Origin: Steroidobacteraceae bacterium
GTDB taxonomy: Bacteria; Pseudomonadota; Gammaproteobacteria; Steroidobacterales; Steroidobacteraceae
Direction: 5' to 3'
NCBI GenBank assembly: GCA_017853555.1
Contig: JAFMJH010000017.1
Span: 1 to 39,276, forward strand
Length of the DNA stretch: 39,276 nucleotides
Shown here: in pieces, positions 23,571-31,284 of the stretch
Numbering within the stretch: position 1 is the stretch's first letter
How the letters are laid out: each line of letters begins with the position of its first letter
Translations under genes and position numbers: made by a program
Notes under the pieces: generated by a model
What the model was told of the DNA's origin: nothing
Database searches by the model: none
Seen by the model: only the letters and a program-made list of their open reading frames with translations

Positions 23571-24853
23571 TGAAACGCCTGATGTCGGCAATGCTTGCCC
23601 TGTGCTCCGTGGCGACGGTCTGGGCCGGTGCACCGGACAAACATTTGGGAGTGGCCAGTTGTGCCTCGTCGATCTGTCACGGTTCCGCGCGGCCGCTTGC
23701 GGCGCAGGCGGTGTTGCAGAACGAGTACACGGTGTGGTCGCAGTTCGATCCGCACGCCGGTGCCTACAAAGTGCTGCTCGGCGCCAAGTCCAAAGAAATC
23801 GCGCGGCGCATGGGCTTGCCGAACGCCCACGAGGCGCCGGCTTGTCTCGCCTGTCATGCCGAGAACGCGCCGGTGGCGGCGCGCGGACCCAAATATCAAG
23901 TCGGCGACGGCATCGGCTGCGAAACCTGCCACGGCGGATCGGAGCGCTGGCTCGCCACGCATTATGCGACCCCCAAGGTCACCCATGCCGACAACCTCGC
24001 GAACGGGCTCACGGCGCTCGAAGACCCGAAGGTGCGGGCCGCGACATGTGCCGGCTGTCACGTCGGGGGTGGCGATCGTTTCGCAAACCACAAGATGATG
24101 GCGGCGGGACATCCGCGGCTCGTGTTCGAACTCGACACCTACACCGAACTTTGGCGCACCAGCGGCGGCCGCGAGCACTTCCGTCGCGATGCCGACTATG
24201 CGCGGCGCAAGGGTGCGTCGGTGGCAATGACCAACTGGATCGACGGCTTGGCGACCGCCACGCGTTTGCAGAATTCGCTCGTGGCGGCGAATTTCAAAAA
24301 TGCGCCGATTCCGGATTTCGGCGTGTACGCCTGTTACAGCTGTCATCGCGACCTGAAGGTCACGCAGTGGCAGGGCGAGGGTCGTCGCGACCCGCTCGCC
24401 GCGCGGACCGGAGAGCTGCGTTTGCAGGATGGGCATGCGCGTGCGCTCGTCTTGCTCGCGCGCGCGGCGAAATCGTCCGGCGAGCAACGCCTGGTCGTCG
24501 CGCTGCGCAATTTGCAGGAGGCGAGTGCGCAGCGGCCGACGACCGTGCAGGCCAATGCCGCCGAACTCGATCGCGTCGTCGATCAAGTGGCGACGGAGCT
24601 GCGCAGTCATGCGTGGAGCCGTGCCGAGCTATCGCGCGCACTCGAGGCGTTCGCCGCCGCGGCACGCGGTGGTGCGTTCCCCGATCAGGCTGCAGCCGAG
24701 CAGGCGGCGATGGGGATGGTGTTGTTGCTCGCCGAACTCGATCTGGACCGCAAGGCGCGCGGCGATCTCGACCAGCTCTTCTCCGCCCTGAAGGACGGCG
24801 ACGCGTTCGACGGTGCCCGCTTCGCGCGCGTGCTCAGCCGGTTGAAACCTTGA
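23570..24853 (+). CDS. Pentahaem cytochrome c, cytochrome c554-like (gene G)
   Basis: 427 residues with a signal peptide cleaved near residue 20 (after 'TVWAG' or close by). It has four CxxCH sites (92, 117, 160, 255) and one C-x4-CH site, 'CASSICH' at 31-37, a spacing known in some tetrahaem cytochromes c3. The pattern 'VASCASSICHGS ... QNEYTVWSQFDPHAGAY ... CLACHAENA ... CETCHGG' resembles the cytochrome c554 family of periplasmic carriers. After residue 260 the protein is helical, haem-free and rich in Ala, Arg and Leu. It is probably a soluble periplasmic shuttle or a small redox enzyme. Last gene of the operon; only 21 bases separate it from the convergent phosphatase gene and I see no strong terminator there. 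Confidence 0.88.
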   Translation: MKRLMSAMLALCSVATVWAGAPDKHLGVASCASSICHGSARPLAAQAVLQNEYTVWSQFDPHAGAYKVLLGAKSKEIARRMGLPNAHEAPACLACHAENAPVAARGPKYQVGDGIGCETCHGGSERWLATHYATPKVTHADNLANGLTALEDPKVRAATCAGCHVGGGDRFANHKMMAAGHPRLVFELDTYTELWRTSGGREHFRRDADYARRKGASVAMTNWIDGLATATRLQNSLVAANFKNAPIPDFGVYACYSCHRDLKVTQWQGEGRRDPLAARTGELRLQDGHARALVLLARAAKSSGEQRLVVALRNLQEASAQRPTTVQANAAELDRVVDQVATELRSHAWSRAELSRALEAFAAAARGGAFPDQAAAEQAAMGMVLLLAELDLDRKARGDLDQLFSALKDGDAFDGARFARVLSRLKP

Positions 24854-24874
24854 GCGGTCGGTCTCTCGGGTAAG

Positions 24875-26443
24875 TCAGACCCGGCGCAGACCGGGCGTGC
24901 CGGCTTCGATCTCGAAGCTCGCGAGGACGTGACAGGCCGAGTCGGCACGCCGCACGTCATCGACCGCGACGAGATCGGCATGCAGCCGATTGGGCGTCAC
25001 GTCGATGCGCAAGTAGCCGCGGTGTTCGCCGTCCGCGTACCAGACCTGCGGCTTCATGCGCTCATAGGCGGCGACCACGAAATCCGGTGGCCCCGGCGAG
25101 GTGATGGAGCTCGTGACGAGCTCGCTGAGTCCCACCGCCGCATTCGGATCGGCCGGATCTTTGGGCAGGTCCGCGACGATGAACGCGTGGATGTCGCCGC
25201 TCAGGACCACGGGGTTCGGGACGCGGTGTCGCACGATGTCCCGCAGCAGTCGGTCGCGGGCGGCGGGGTAGCCCGCCCACGCATCGCTCCAGTATCGGTG
25301 CCGGCCGTCGGTCGCTTCATTTGAACGCGTGAACGTCACGCCCTGCGCCAAAAAATTCCAGCGACTTCGGCTGCCGGCGAGTTGTTCGTCGACCCAGCGT
25401 TCCTGCGTCGAGCCGAGCATGGTGCGTGCCGGAGCGTTCATCTCCGGGCACTCTTCCTCGTAGACGCGCGCGCCGCCGTTTTTGCCGGCCGGCGGGCAGG
25501 CTTGCAGCGAGCGGTATTGGCGCTCGTCCAGCATGTGCAGCGACAGCAACGAGCCGAAGTGACGCGTCGTGTACAGCAGCATGTCGGGCCCGCGTGGGCG
25601 CGCGCGGCGCGGCAGGGGCAGGTGTTCGTAATAGGCGCGATAGGCCGCGGCGCGACGCGCCAAAAACGTTTCCTTCGGCTCGATCTTCTCGCCGTGGTCG
25701 TTCGCGTAGTCGTTGTCGACCTCATGATCGTCGTGGGTCAGCATCCAAGGACAGGCGGCATGTGCCGAGCGCAATTCGGGATCGGTCCGATAGACGCTGT
25801 AACGCAGCCGATAATCCGCGAGCGTGTAGCACTCGTCGCCCGGATGTTTGCGTACGGGGGATTTGTTCGTGCCGCTCTCGTAGATGTAATCGCCGACGTG
25901 CACGATCAGATCGGGCTCATCGGCCACCATTTGTCGATACGCAGCAAAAAACCCCTGTTCGTAATGCTGGCAACTCGCCAGCGCGACGCGCAAGCGATCG
26001 ACGTTCGCGCCCGGTGCGGCGGCCGTCCAGGTTCTGCCGATCTCGCTCACGGCATCGCCCGAGCGGAAGCGATAAAAGTAGTGTCGACCGGGTGCGAGGC
26101 CGCGCACTTCGACGTGCACGCTATGCGCCCACGCAGCCTCGGCGCGCGTGATGCCGCGTGCGGCCAGGCGCGTGAAGTTCAGGTCGTGCGCGATCTCCCA
26201 GTGCACGTGGATGTCGACCGGCGGCATGCCGCCATCGCTCGCGAGGGGTTGTGGCGCGAGCCGTGTCCACAGGACCATGCCGTCGGCGGTCGGGTAGCCC
26301 GAGGCAACTCCCAAAGAAAACGGGTCCGATGCGTAGCGTGGCCGATCTTCGGCGGCGAACGTCACCCGCGGCAACAGTGCGCTGCCCGCCCCGGCGAGTG
26401 CGGCGGCGACGATGCGGCGTCGGTTGATGCGGGAGTCGACCAC
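24875..26443 (-). CDS. phoD: PhoD-type alkaline phosphatase/phosphodiesterase
   Basis: 522 residues. A Tat-type signal with 'NRRRIV' then 'AAALAGAGSALLP' precedes the PhoD N-terminal domain ('DPFSLGVASGYPTADGMVLWTRL'). The metallophosphatase core follows: 'VALASCQHYEQGFFAAY' (with the Cys metal ligand typical of PhoD), 'DLIVHVGDYIYES', 'LTHDDHEVDNDYAND' and 'VVLSGDIHAFIVADL'. The family hydrolyses phosphate monoesters and diesters in the periplasm using Fe and Ca ions and is normally folded before Tat export. The start is GTG at 26443; the nearby ATG at 26450 is out of frame. A TATAAT box at 26454-26449 lies 5 bases before the GTG, so the message may be leaderless. I saw no clear Pho box. Confidence 0.9.
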   Translation of the reverse strand: MVDSRINRRRIVAAALAGAGSALLPRVTFAAEDRPRYASDPFSLGVASGYPTADGMVLWTRLAPQPLASDGGMPPVDIHVHWEIAHDLNFTRLAARGITRAEAAWAHSVHVEVRGLAPGRHYFYRFRSGDAVSEIGRTWTAAAPGANVDRLRVALASCQHYEQGFFAAYRQMVADEPDLIVHVGDYIYESGTNKSPVRKHPGDECYTLADYRLRYSVYRTDPELRSAHAACPWMLTHDDHEVDNDYANDHGEKIEPKETFLARRAAAYRAYYEHLPLPRRARPRGPDMLLYTTRHFGSLLSLHMLDERQYRSLQACPPAGKNGGARVYEEECPEMNAPARTMLGSTQERWVDEQLAGSRSRWNFLAQGVTFTRSNEATDGRHRYWSDAWAGYPAARDRLLRDIVRHRVPNPVVLSGDIHAFIVADLPKDPADPNAAVGLSELVTSSITSPGPPDFVVAAYERMKPQVWYADGEHRGYLRIDVTPNRLHADLVAVDDVRRADSACHVLASFEIEAGTPGLRRV

Positions 26444-26477
26444 GCTCCATTATAGGTTTCATGCTAGGTTGGATGGG
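26444..26477. promoter_or_regulatory. Compact divergent promoter between phoD and a methyltransferase gene
   Basis: Only 34 bases separate the two start codons. On the minus strand a perfect TATAAT (26454-26449) precedes the phoD GTG by 5 bases. On the plus strand TAGGTT with a TGC extension (26462-26470) precedes the methyltransferase ATG by 7 bases. Any -35 elements must lie inside the opposite genes, so the promoters overlap and both messages would have almost no leader. Confidence 0.4.
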
Positions 26478-27773
26478 ATGATTAATCGGGGTCAGTCGCT
26501 CGACGGGGATGGGTATGTCGAAGAGATCCCGTACACCTACGGCTATCACCCCGAGCTCGCCCCGAGTCGCATGCGGTTTGCGCTGCTGTTGGCCGGATAC
26601 GAGGCGCCGGAGGTTCGGCGGGCCTGTGAACTCGGTTTCGGTCGGGGCTTGAGTCTGGCCGTACACGCCGCTGCCACCGACATTCACTGGTACGGCAACG
26701 ATTTGCTGCCGCAACACGTCGCGGGCCTGCGCGAACTCGTCGCGAGCAGCGGCGCGCGCGTCACGGTCTTTGCCGAACCGTTCGCGGACTTTTGCACCCG
26801 GGACGATTTGCCGAGCTTCGACTTCATCGGTCTGCACGGGGTGTGGAACTGGGTGTCGATCGAGAACCGCGCGCGTATCGTCGATTTTTTGAATACGCGG
26901 CTTGCGCCGGGTGGCGTCGTCTATCTCGGGCACAATTCTTTGGCCGGCTGGCGTTCCATGTTGCCGCTGCGGCAGTGGCTGGTCGCGGATGTGGAGCGCT
27001 CGCGTGCGCAAGGTCTGACGCTTGCCGACGGCATCGAGCTCGCGCGAACTCGCGCCGCAGAGCTCGCCGACCCCGAGCTCGAACTGCCGTCGCGATTTTT
27101 GCGCGGCAAGAGCATCGCGTATCTCGCACATGAACTTTTCAATCGCGATTGGCATCCGATGGCATTCCGCGATGTCGAGCATGCGCTGCAGCGTGCCGAT
27201 CTCGCATTCGTCGCCGAGGCGCGCGGCGTCGATGCATTTGAATCTTTGAATTTCACGGCGCCGCAGCGCGCGCAACTCGGCGCCCTCGATCGCGGCGCGC
27301 GCGAGGATGCGAAAGATCGTTTTCTCGCGCGCAAGTTCCGGCGCGATTATTTCGGCAAGCGCGGCGGCCTGCGCGTGTTGTCGGCGGCCGAACGTCTGCA
27401 GCGCTTGCAGGCGCAGCGCATCGCGCTCGCCTGCAGCCGCGAGCGCGCGATGGCCGATCTCGTCGTCGGCGCCTGCGCGGTGCGCATCGACCCGCAGCGG
27501 GTCGCGCGCATCGTCACGCTGCTTGCCGAGCACGGGCCATTATCAATCGGTGAAATTGCGACCGAGCCCGCCGAGTTTTCCGCCGCGCTCGAGTGCGTCG
27601 CCTTGCTGATCGACCGCGCCGCCGTGGCGCTCGTGATCAACGACTCGGTCGACGAGCGAATCGATCACGCTTGTCGCGCCGTGAACGAGCGGCTGTCACG
27701 ACTTGCGCAAACGCAACCGGAGGTGACCGTTCGCGCGCACCCGGTGTACGGGGTGGGCGAGCCAACGGGGTAA
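26478..27773 (+). CDS. Class I SAM-dependent methyltransferase with methyltransferase regulatory domain
   Basis: 431 residues, cytoplasmic. The N-terminus 'EIPYTYGYHPELAPSRMRF' and SAM-binding motif I 'CELGFGRGLSLAVHAA' (about residues 53-68), then 'WYGNDLLPQHVAGL' and 'FDFIGLHGVWNWVSIENR', are typical of proteobacterial proteins that combine a methyltransferase with a following regulatory domain (MethyTransf_Reg, PF10119 type). Here that helical region runs from about residue 190 to 330, with 'SIAYLAHELFNRDWHPMAFRDV' resembling its core. The C-terminal 90 residues look like a winged-helix-like tail. The methyl acceptor is unknown. The start ATG at 26478 has no clear ribosome site. It is divergent from phoD and convergent with the ABC importer. 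Confidence 0.82.
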   Translation: MINRGQSLDGDGYVEEIPYTYGYHPELAPSRMRFALLLAGYEAPEVRRACELGFGRGLSLAVHAAATDIHWYGNDLLPQHVAGLRELVASSGARVTVFAEPFADFCTRDDLPSFDFIGLHGVWNWVSIENRARIVDFLNTRLAPGGVVYLGHNSLAGWRSMLPLRQWLVADVERSRAQGLTLADGIELARTRAAELADPELELPSRFLRGKSIAYLAHELFNRDWHPMAFRDVEHALQRADLAFVAEARGVDAFESLNFTAPQRAQLGALDRGAREDAKDRFLARKFRRDYFGKRGGLRVLSAAERLQRLQAQRIALACSRERAMADLVVGACAVRIDPQRVARIVTLLAEHGPLSIGEIATEPAEFSAALECVALLIDRAAVALVINDSVDERIDHACRAVNERLSRLAQTQPEVTVRAHPVYGVGEPTG

Positions 27774-27784
27774 GACGCACGTGG

Positions 27785-28687
27785 TCAGCGCGCTTTGGGG
27801 TCGAGCGCGTCTCGCAGTCCGTCGCCGATGAAGTTGAAGGCGAACATTGTCGCCGCGAGGAAGCCCGCCGGTATCAGCAGCAGCCACGGTGCCGAATCGA
27901 GCGTAGCCGTGCCCTGCGAAATCAGCAGCCCCCAGCTTGTACTGGGTTCCTGGACGCCAAGTCCCAGAAAGCTCAGGAAGCTCTCGACCAGAATCACGGT
28001 TGGAATCAGCAACGTCGAGAATACGATCACGGGTCCGAGCACGTTCGGCACGACGTGACGGAGCACCATGCGACCGAAAGGTACGCCGAGCGATCGGGCA
28101 GCCTCGATGTACTCGGTCTCTTTCACGGCAATGGTCTGGCCGCGCACGATGCGGGCGATCGTCAACCATTCGATGCAGCCGATGGCCAGAAAAACCAGCA
28201 GGATATTGCGACCGAAGACCGTCACCAGAATGATGATGAAAAAGATCAACGGCAGCGCATAGAGCACATCGACGATGCGCATCATCCACTCGTCGGCACG
28301 TCCGCCGACGTAGCCGGCGATCGCACCATAGATCACGCCGATGAGCAGAGATGTCAGCGCAGTGAGCAGACCGATGGCGAGCGAGATGCGTCCGCCTGCG
28401 GCCACGCGCACGAATAGATCGCGCCCGTTGGCATCTGTGCCGAACCAGTGGGAGTTAGCCAGAGTCGGCGCGATCTGTATGCGCTCCCAGTAGATCTCTT
28501 CCATATCATGCGGCGAGAAGATCGGGGCGAGCAGTGAAAACCCGATGATCAGCACGAGCAGCAGAAGACCGGCCACGGCACTGCGATTGGCGATGAAACG
28601 GGCCGCAGCGGCCCGCCACAGTGATTCGCCCCGCACCGCTTGCGCGGCCTTGACCAGCCGATCACGGTCTGCCGCCAGGCCGCTCAT
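27785..28687 (-). CDS. Peptide-type ABC transporter permease, DppC/OppC family
   Basis: 300 residues. An N-terminal OppC-type segment ('FIANRSAVAGLLLLVLIIGFSLLAP') is followed by 'HWFGTDANGRDLFVRVAAGGRISL', a hallmark of DppC/OppC, then the permease core with the EAA loop 'YIEAARSLGVPFGRMVLRHVVPN' that contacts the ATPase. The final 'FNFIGDGLRDALDPKAR' is also typical. It forms the inner-membrane channel with the DppB-like partner encoded upstream. ATG at 28687 overlaps the partner's stop by 4 bases (ATGA). This is the last gene of the operon; the ATPase genes that usually follow (dppD/dppF-like) are absent, and a convergent methyltransferase gene begins 11 bases on. Confidence 0.93.
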   Translation of the reverse strand: MSGLAADRDRLVKAAQAVRGESLWRAAAARFIANRSAVAGLLLLVLIIGFSLLAPIFSPHDMEEIYWERIQIAPTLANSHWFGTDANGRDLFVRVAAGGRISLAIGLLTALTSLLIGVIYGAIAGYVGGRADEWMMRIVDVLYALPLIFFIIILVTVFGRNILLVFLAIGCIEWLTIARIVRGQTIAVKETEYIEAARSLGVPFGRMVLRHVVPNVLGPVIVFSTLLIPTVILVESFLSFLGLGVQEPSTSWGLLISQGTATLDSAPWLLLIPAGFLAATMFAFNFIGDGLRDALDPKAR

Positions 28688-29619
28688 GCCTCGTCCATCC
28701 GGCGTCGCGTGCGCGGATCGAGCACTCCGTAGAGCAGATCGGCGATCAGGTTCATCACCAGCACTGCCGTCGCGTAAACCATCACGATGCCCATCACCAG
28801 GGGATAGTCTCGGCTTAGCGCACCGTTGACGAAGTATCGACCCACTCCGGGCAGACCAAAGATTTGTTCGATGACGATCGAACCCGTCATCACGCCGGCG
28901 ACGGCGGGGGCGAGATAGCTGACGAGCGGGATTAGCGCGGGCGGCGAGGCATGTCGCAGGATGACGCGCCATTCGGGCAGCCCCGCGGCGCGGGCGGTGC
29001 GCACGTACGGCTGGTTCAATACTTCGAGCATGCTGCCGCGGGCGAGGCGGGCGATGACCGCGAGCTGCGGCAGCACCAGCGCGGTCACCGGCAGCGCCAT
29101 GTGTCTGAAATCCCCATCGCCCCAACCACCGACGGGCAACAGCTTGAAGGTCACGCCGAAGAGCAAGGTCAGCACCGGTGCGGTGATCAGCGTCGGTACG
29201 GCGATACCGGTCATCGCGAGCGTGCTGATCGCGTAATCGAGACCGCGATTGCGATGCAGAGCTGCGACGATGCCTAGCGAGGTTCCCAACAACGCAGCCA
29301 GCGTCAGCGCGGTAAGCCCGAGTTTCAGGCTCACGGGTAGGCCGATCGCGATGAGTTCGCTGACCGAGTAGTCGGCGTATCCGATCGACGGCCCGAGATC
29401 ACCACGCAGTACACCCGAGAGAAACATCCGGAACTGCTCCGGTACCGGCTTGTCGAGTTGGTAGGCGGCACGAAGATTTTGGAGGACCTCGGGCTCGAGT
29501 TGCGCATCGGCGTCGAAGGGGCCACCGGGTGCCGCACGCATGAGGAAAAACGACAGCGTGACGATCGCGAGCAGTGTCGGGATCATCACCAGCAGACGTC
29601 GCAGCAGAAACCGACTCAT
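28684..29619 (-). CDS. Peptide-type ABC transporter permease, DppB/OppB family
   Basis: 311 residues. 'FLLRRLLVMIPTLLAIVTLSFFLMRAAPGGPF' (split across about residues 4-35) is the standard DppB start. The permease core carries the EAA-type loop 'YVRTARAAGLPEWRVILRHA', and the end 'VLVMNLIADLLYGVLDPRTR' is also characteristic. About six membrane helices. With the OppC-like permease it forms the translocation path for a peptide, opine, nickel-chelate or similar solute delivered by the binding protein encoded just upstream. ATG at 29619 overlaps the stop of the binding-protein gene by one base (TGATG), so the three genes are co-translated. Confidence 0.93.
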   Translation of the reverse strand: MSRFLLRRLLVMIPTLLAIVTLSFFLMRAAPGGPFDADAQLEPEVLQNLRAAYQLDKPVPEQFRMFLSGVLRGDLGPSIGYADYSVSELIAIGLPVSLKLGLTALTLAALLGTSLGIVAALHRNRGLDYAISTLAMTGIAVPTLITAPVLTLLFGVTFKLLPVGGWGDGDFRHMALPVTALVLPQLAVIARLARGSMLEVLNQPYVRTARAAGLPEWRVILRHASPPALIPLVSYLAPAVAGVMTGSIVIEQIFGLPGVGRYFVNGALSRDYPLVMGIVMVYATAVLVMNLIADLLYGVLDPRTRRRMDEA

Positions 29620-31187
29620 CAGCCGCGCACGGTCAGGTAACGCGAGAGATTGGCGCCGCGGGCGTTGTCCACCCAGCCGCCGACGCGCGGACCGACCAGC
29701 TTCTGACCCTCGGCGAAGAACAGCGGAATCGCCGGCATATCACGCATCAGCAACGCTTCGGCTTGGGCGAGCGCTTTGGCGCGTGCGATCGGATCCGGGG
29801 TCCGATTGGCAGAGCGAAACGCGGTGTCGTAGTCGGCATTTGCGTATCCCGTTATCGAGCCGCGCGGCTTCTGGATGAAAAGATCGAGAAAGGTGAACGG
29901 GTCGTCGAACGACGAGTACCAGGCATACAGCGAGACCTGATAGTTGCCGGCATTGACTGAGGAAATCACGGCTCCGAGATCTTTGTTGACGAGTTCGCAG
30001 TTGACGCCGATCGCGCGCCACATCGCCACCATCCCGACCGCGAGCGTGCGCGTCTTGCTCTCGGTGTAGTACTGCATGGTGAAGCGCAGTGGTTTGCCCG
30101 GCCCGAAGCCCGCTTCTGACAACAATGCGCGCGCCTGCTTCTGCCGCTCGGTCATCGACCAATCCGACCAGTCGGGTCGCAGACTGTCGTAGTTGCCGAT
30201 GCTGCTCGGCACCACGAAGTAGGCGGGCTCCGCAGTCTTGCGCAGAATGCGGTCCGTCAGCACGTTGCGATCGAGCGCGAGCGCAAGTGCGCGCCGAACG
30301 CGCGGGTCATCGAACGGTTTCTGGCGCGTGTTGAGCGCCAGCATGGTGCTGCCGCGTCCGGGCGCCGTGCGCAGCGAACGATTTTTCTCGCGTCGCAGCT
30401 TGTCGAGTTGTTCAGGCGGGAAGCGTTGCGTGACGTCGAGCTCGCCCGACTGGAAGCGCTTCAGGCTGGCGTTGTCGTCTTCGATGGGCAGATAACTCAC
30501 TTCGTCGATTTTCACGCTTGCGGCGGAGTGGAAGTTCGCATTGCGCTTGGCCGTAATGAGGGTATTGGGCGAATAATCGACGAGCTGATAGGCGCCGTTC
30601 GAGACGATGTTTCCCGGTCGCGTCCATTCGCGTCCGAATTTTTCGATGATGTGGCGTGGTACGGCGACGGCCGCCACTCCGGTGAGAATCTCGAGGAATT
30701 GCGGCGCAGGACCCTCGAGTTCGAACACCACGGTGCGCGGATCGGGTGCCTTGACCGCCAATGTTTCGGGCGGCGCCTTCTGCGTATTGACGGCTCGTGC
30801 ACCCTTCACGATGTACAGAAATGACGCATATCGCGCGGCCGTATCCGGCGAGAGCAGGCGCCGCATGGAGTAGACGAAATCGGCGGAGGTAAGCGGCGTT
30901 CCGTCGGACCATTTGAGGTTCGGGCGCAACTTGAAGGTATAGACGGAGCGATCGGCATTGGTACTCCAGCTCTCGGCCGCGCCGGGTGCCGCTTCGCCGT
31001 TGGCATCGACCGTCAAAAGTCCTTCGAATAGATCGTAGATGACCACCGATGCGGACGTTCCGACTGCCTTGTGCGGGTCGAAGCTTTCCGGTTCGCTGCC
31101 GATGCCGCGGACCAGCGCCGCCGACATCGCAGCCGTGGATGTCATCGCGAGCAGCAGGGCAAAGAAAACTCTGACGACCTTGGTCAT
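29619..31187 (-). CDS. ABC transporter substrate-binding protein, peptide/opine family (SBP_bac_5)
   Basis: 522 residues with a signal peptide ('VFFALLLAMTSTAAMSA', cut near 22). The mature protein has the family-5 binding-protein plan: 'GIGSEPESFDPHKAVGTSASVVIYDLFEGLL', split over residues 29-60, then 'TFKLRPNLKWSDGTPLTSADFVYSMRR', and 'RRALALALDRNVLTDRIL' near 290. It captures the solute in the periplasm and delivers it to the two permeases encoded downstream. First gene of a three-gene operon. It shares a 97-base divergent promoter region with the unknown membrane-protein gene at 31285, where a palindromic site at 31252-31269 may bind the GntR/UTRA regulator encoded at 34683. The ligand cannot be told from sequence. 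Confidence 0.92.
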   Translation of the reverse strand: MTKVVRVFFALLLAMTSTAAMSAALVRGIGSEPESFDPHKAVGTSASVVIYDLFEGLLTVDANGEAAPGAAESWSTNADRSVYTFKLRPNLKWSDGTPLTSADFVYSMRRLLSPDTAARYASFLYIVKGARAVNTQKAPPETLAVKAPDPRTVVFELEGPAPQFLEILTGVAAVAVPRHIIEKFGREWTRPGNIVSNGAYQLVDYSPNTLITAKRNANFHSAASVKIDEVSYLPIEDDNASLKRFQSGELDVTQRFPPEQLDKLRREKNRSLRTAPGRGSTMLALNTRQKPFDDPRVRRALALALDRNVLTDRILRKTAEPAYFVVPSSIGNYDSLRPDWSDWSMTERQKQARALLSEAGFGPGKPLRFTMQYYTESKTRTLAVGMVAMWRAIGVNCELVNKDLGAVISSVNAGNYQVSLYAWYSSFDDPFTFLDLFIQKPRGSITGYANADYDTAFRSANRTPDPIARAKALAQAEALLMRDMPAIPLFFAEGQKLVGPRVGGWVDNARGANLSRYLTVRG

Positions 31188-31251
31188 TCTAATCGCTCCG
31201 TGGCGCGCGTCTTCGATTGCCCGGGCTCCGGACTTGCGTTGCGCGCCAAAT

Positions 31252-31269
31252 TGTTATATCGATAATACA
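31252..31269. promoter_or_regulatory. Candidate GntR/UTRA operator in the divergent promoter
   Basis: TGTTATATCGATAATACA is a near-perfect inverted repeat (8 of 10 positions match between the half sites TGTTATATCG and TGTATTATCG). It also holds -10-like boxes on both strands (GATAAT at 31261-31266 forward, TATTAT on the reverse). A protein bound here would control both the ABC importer and the 31285 gene. A related site lies at 35470-35487 before the aldehyde dehydrogenase gene. Confidence 0.55.
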
Positions 31270-31284
31270 TAAGGGAGGTCGCAA

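Noticed and set aside
10935-24853. Assignment to the MtrCAB or nitrite reductase (NrfA/octahaem) systems
   Set aside because: No MtrB-like features in the barrel, no lipidated decahaem surface protein of MtrC type, and no CxxCK haem site typical of NrfA or octahaem reductases was found.
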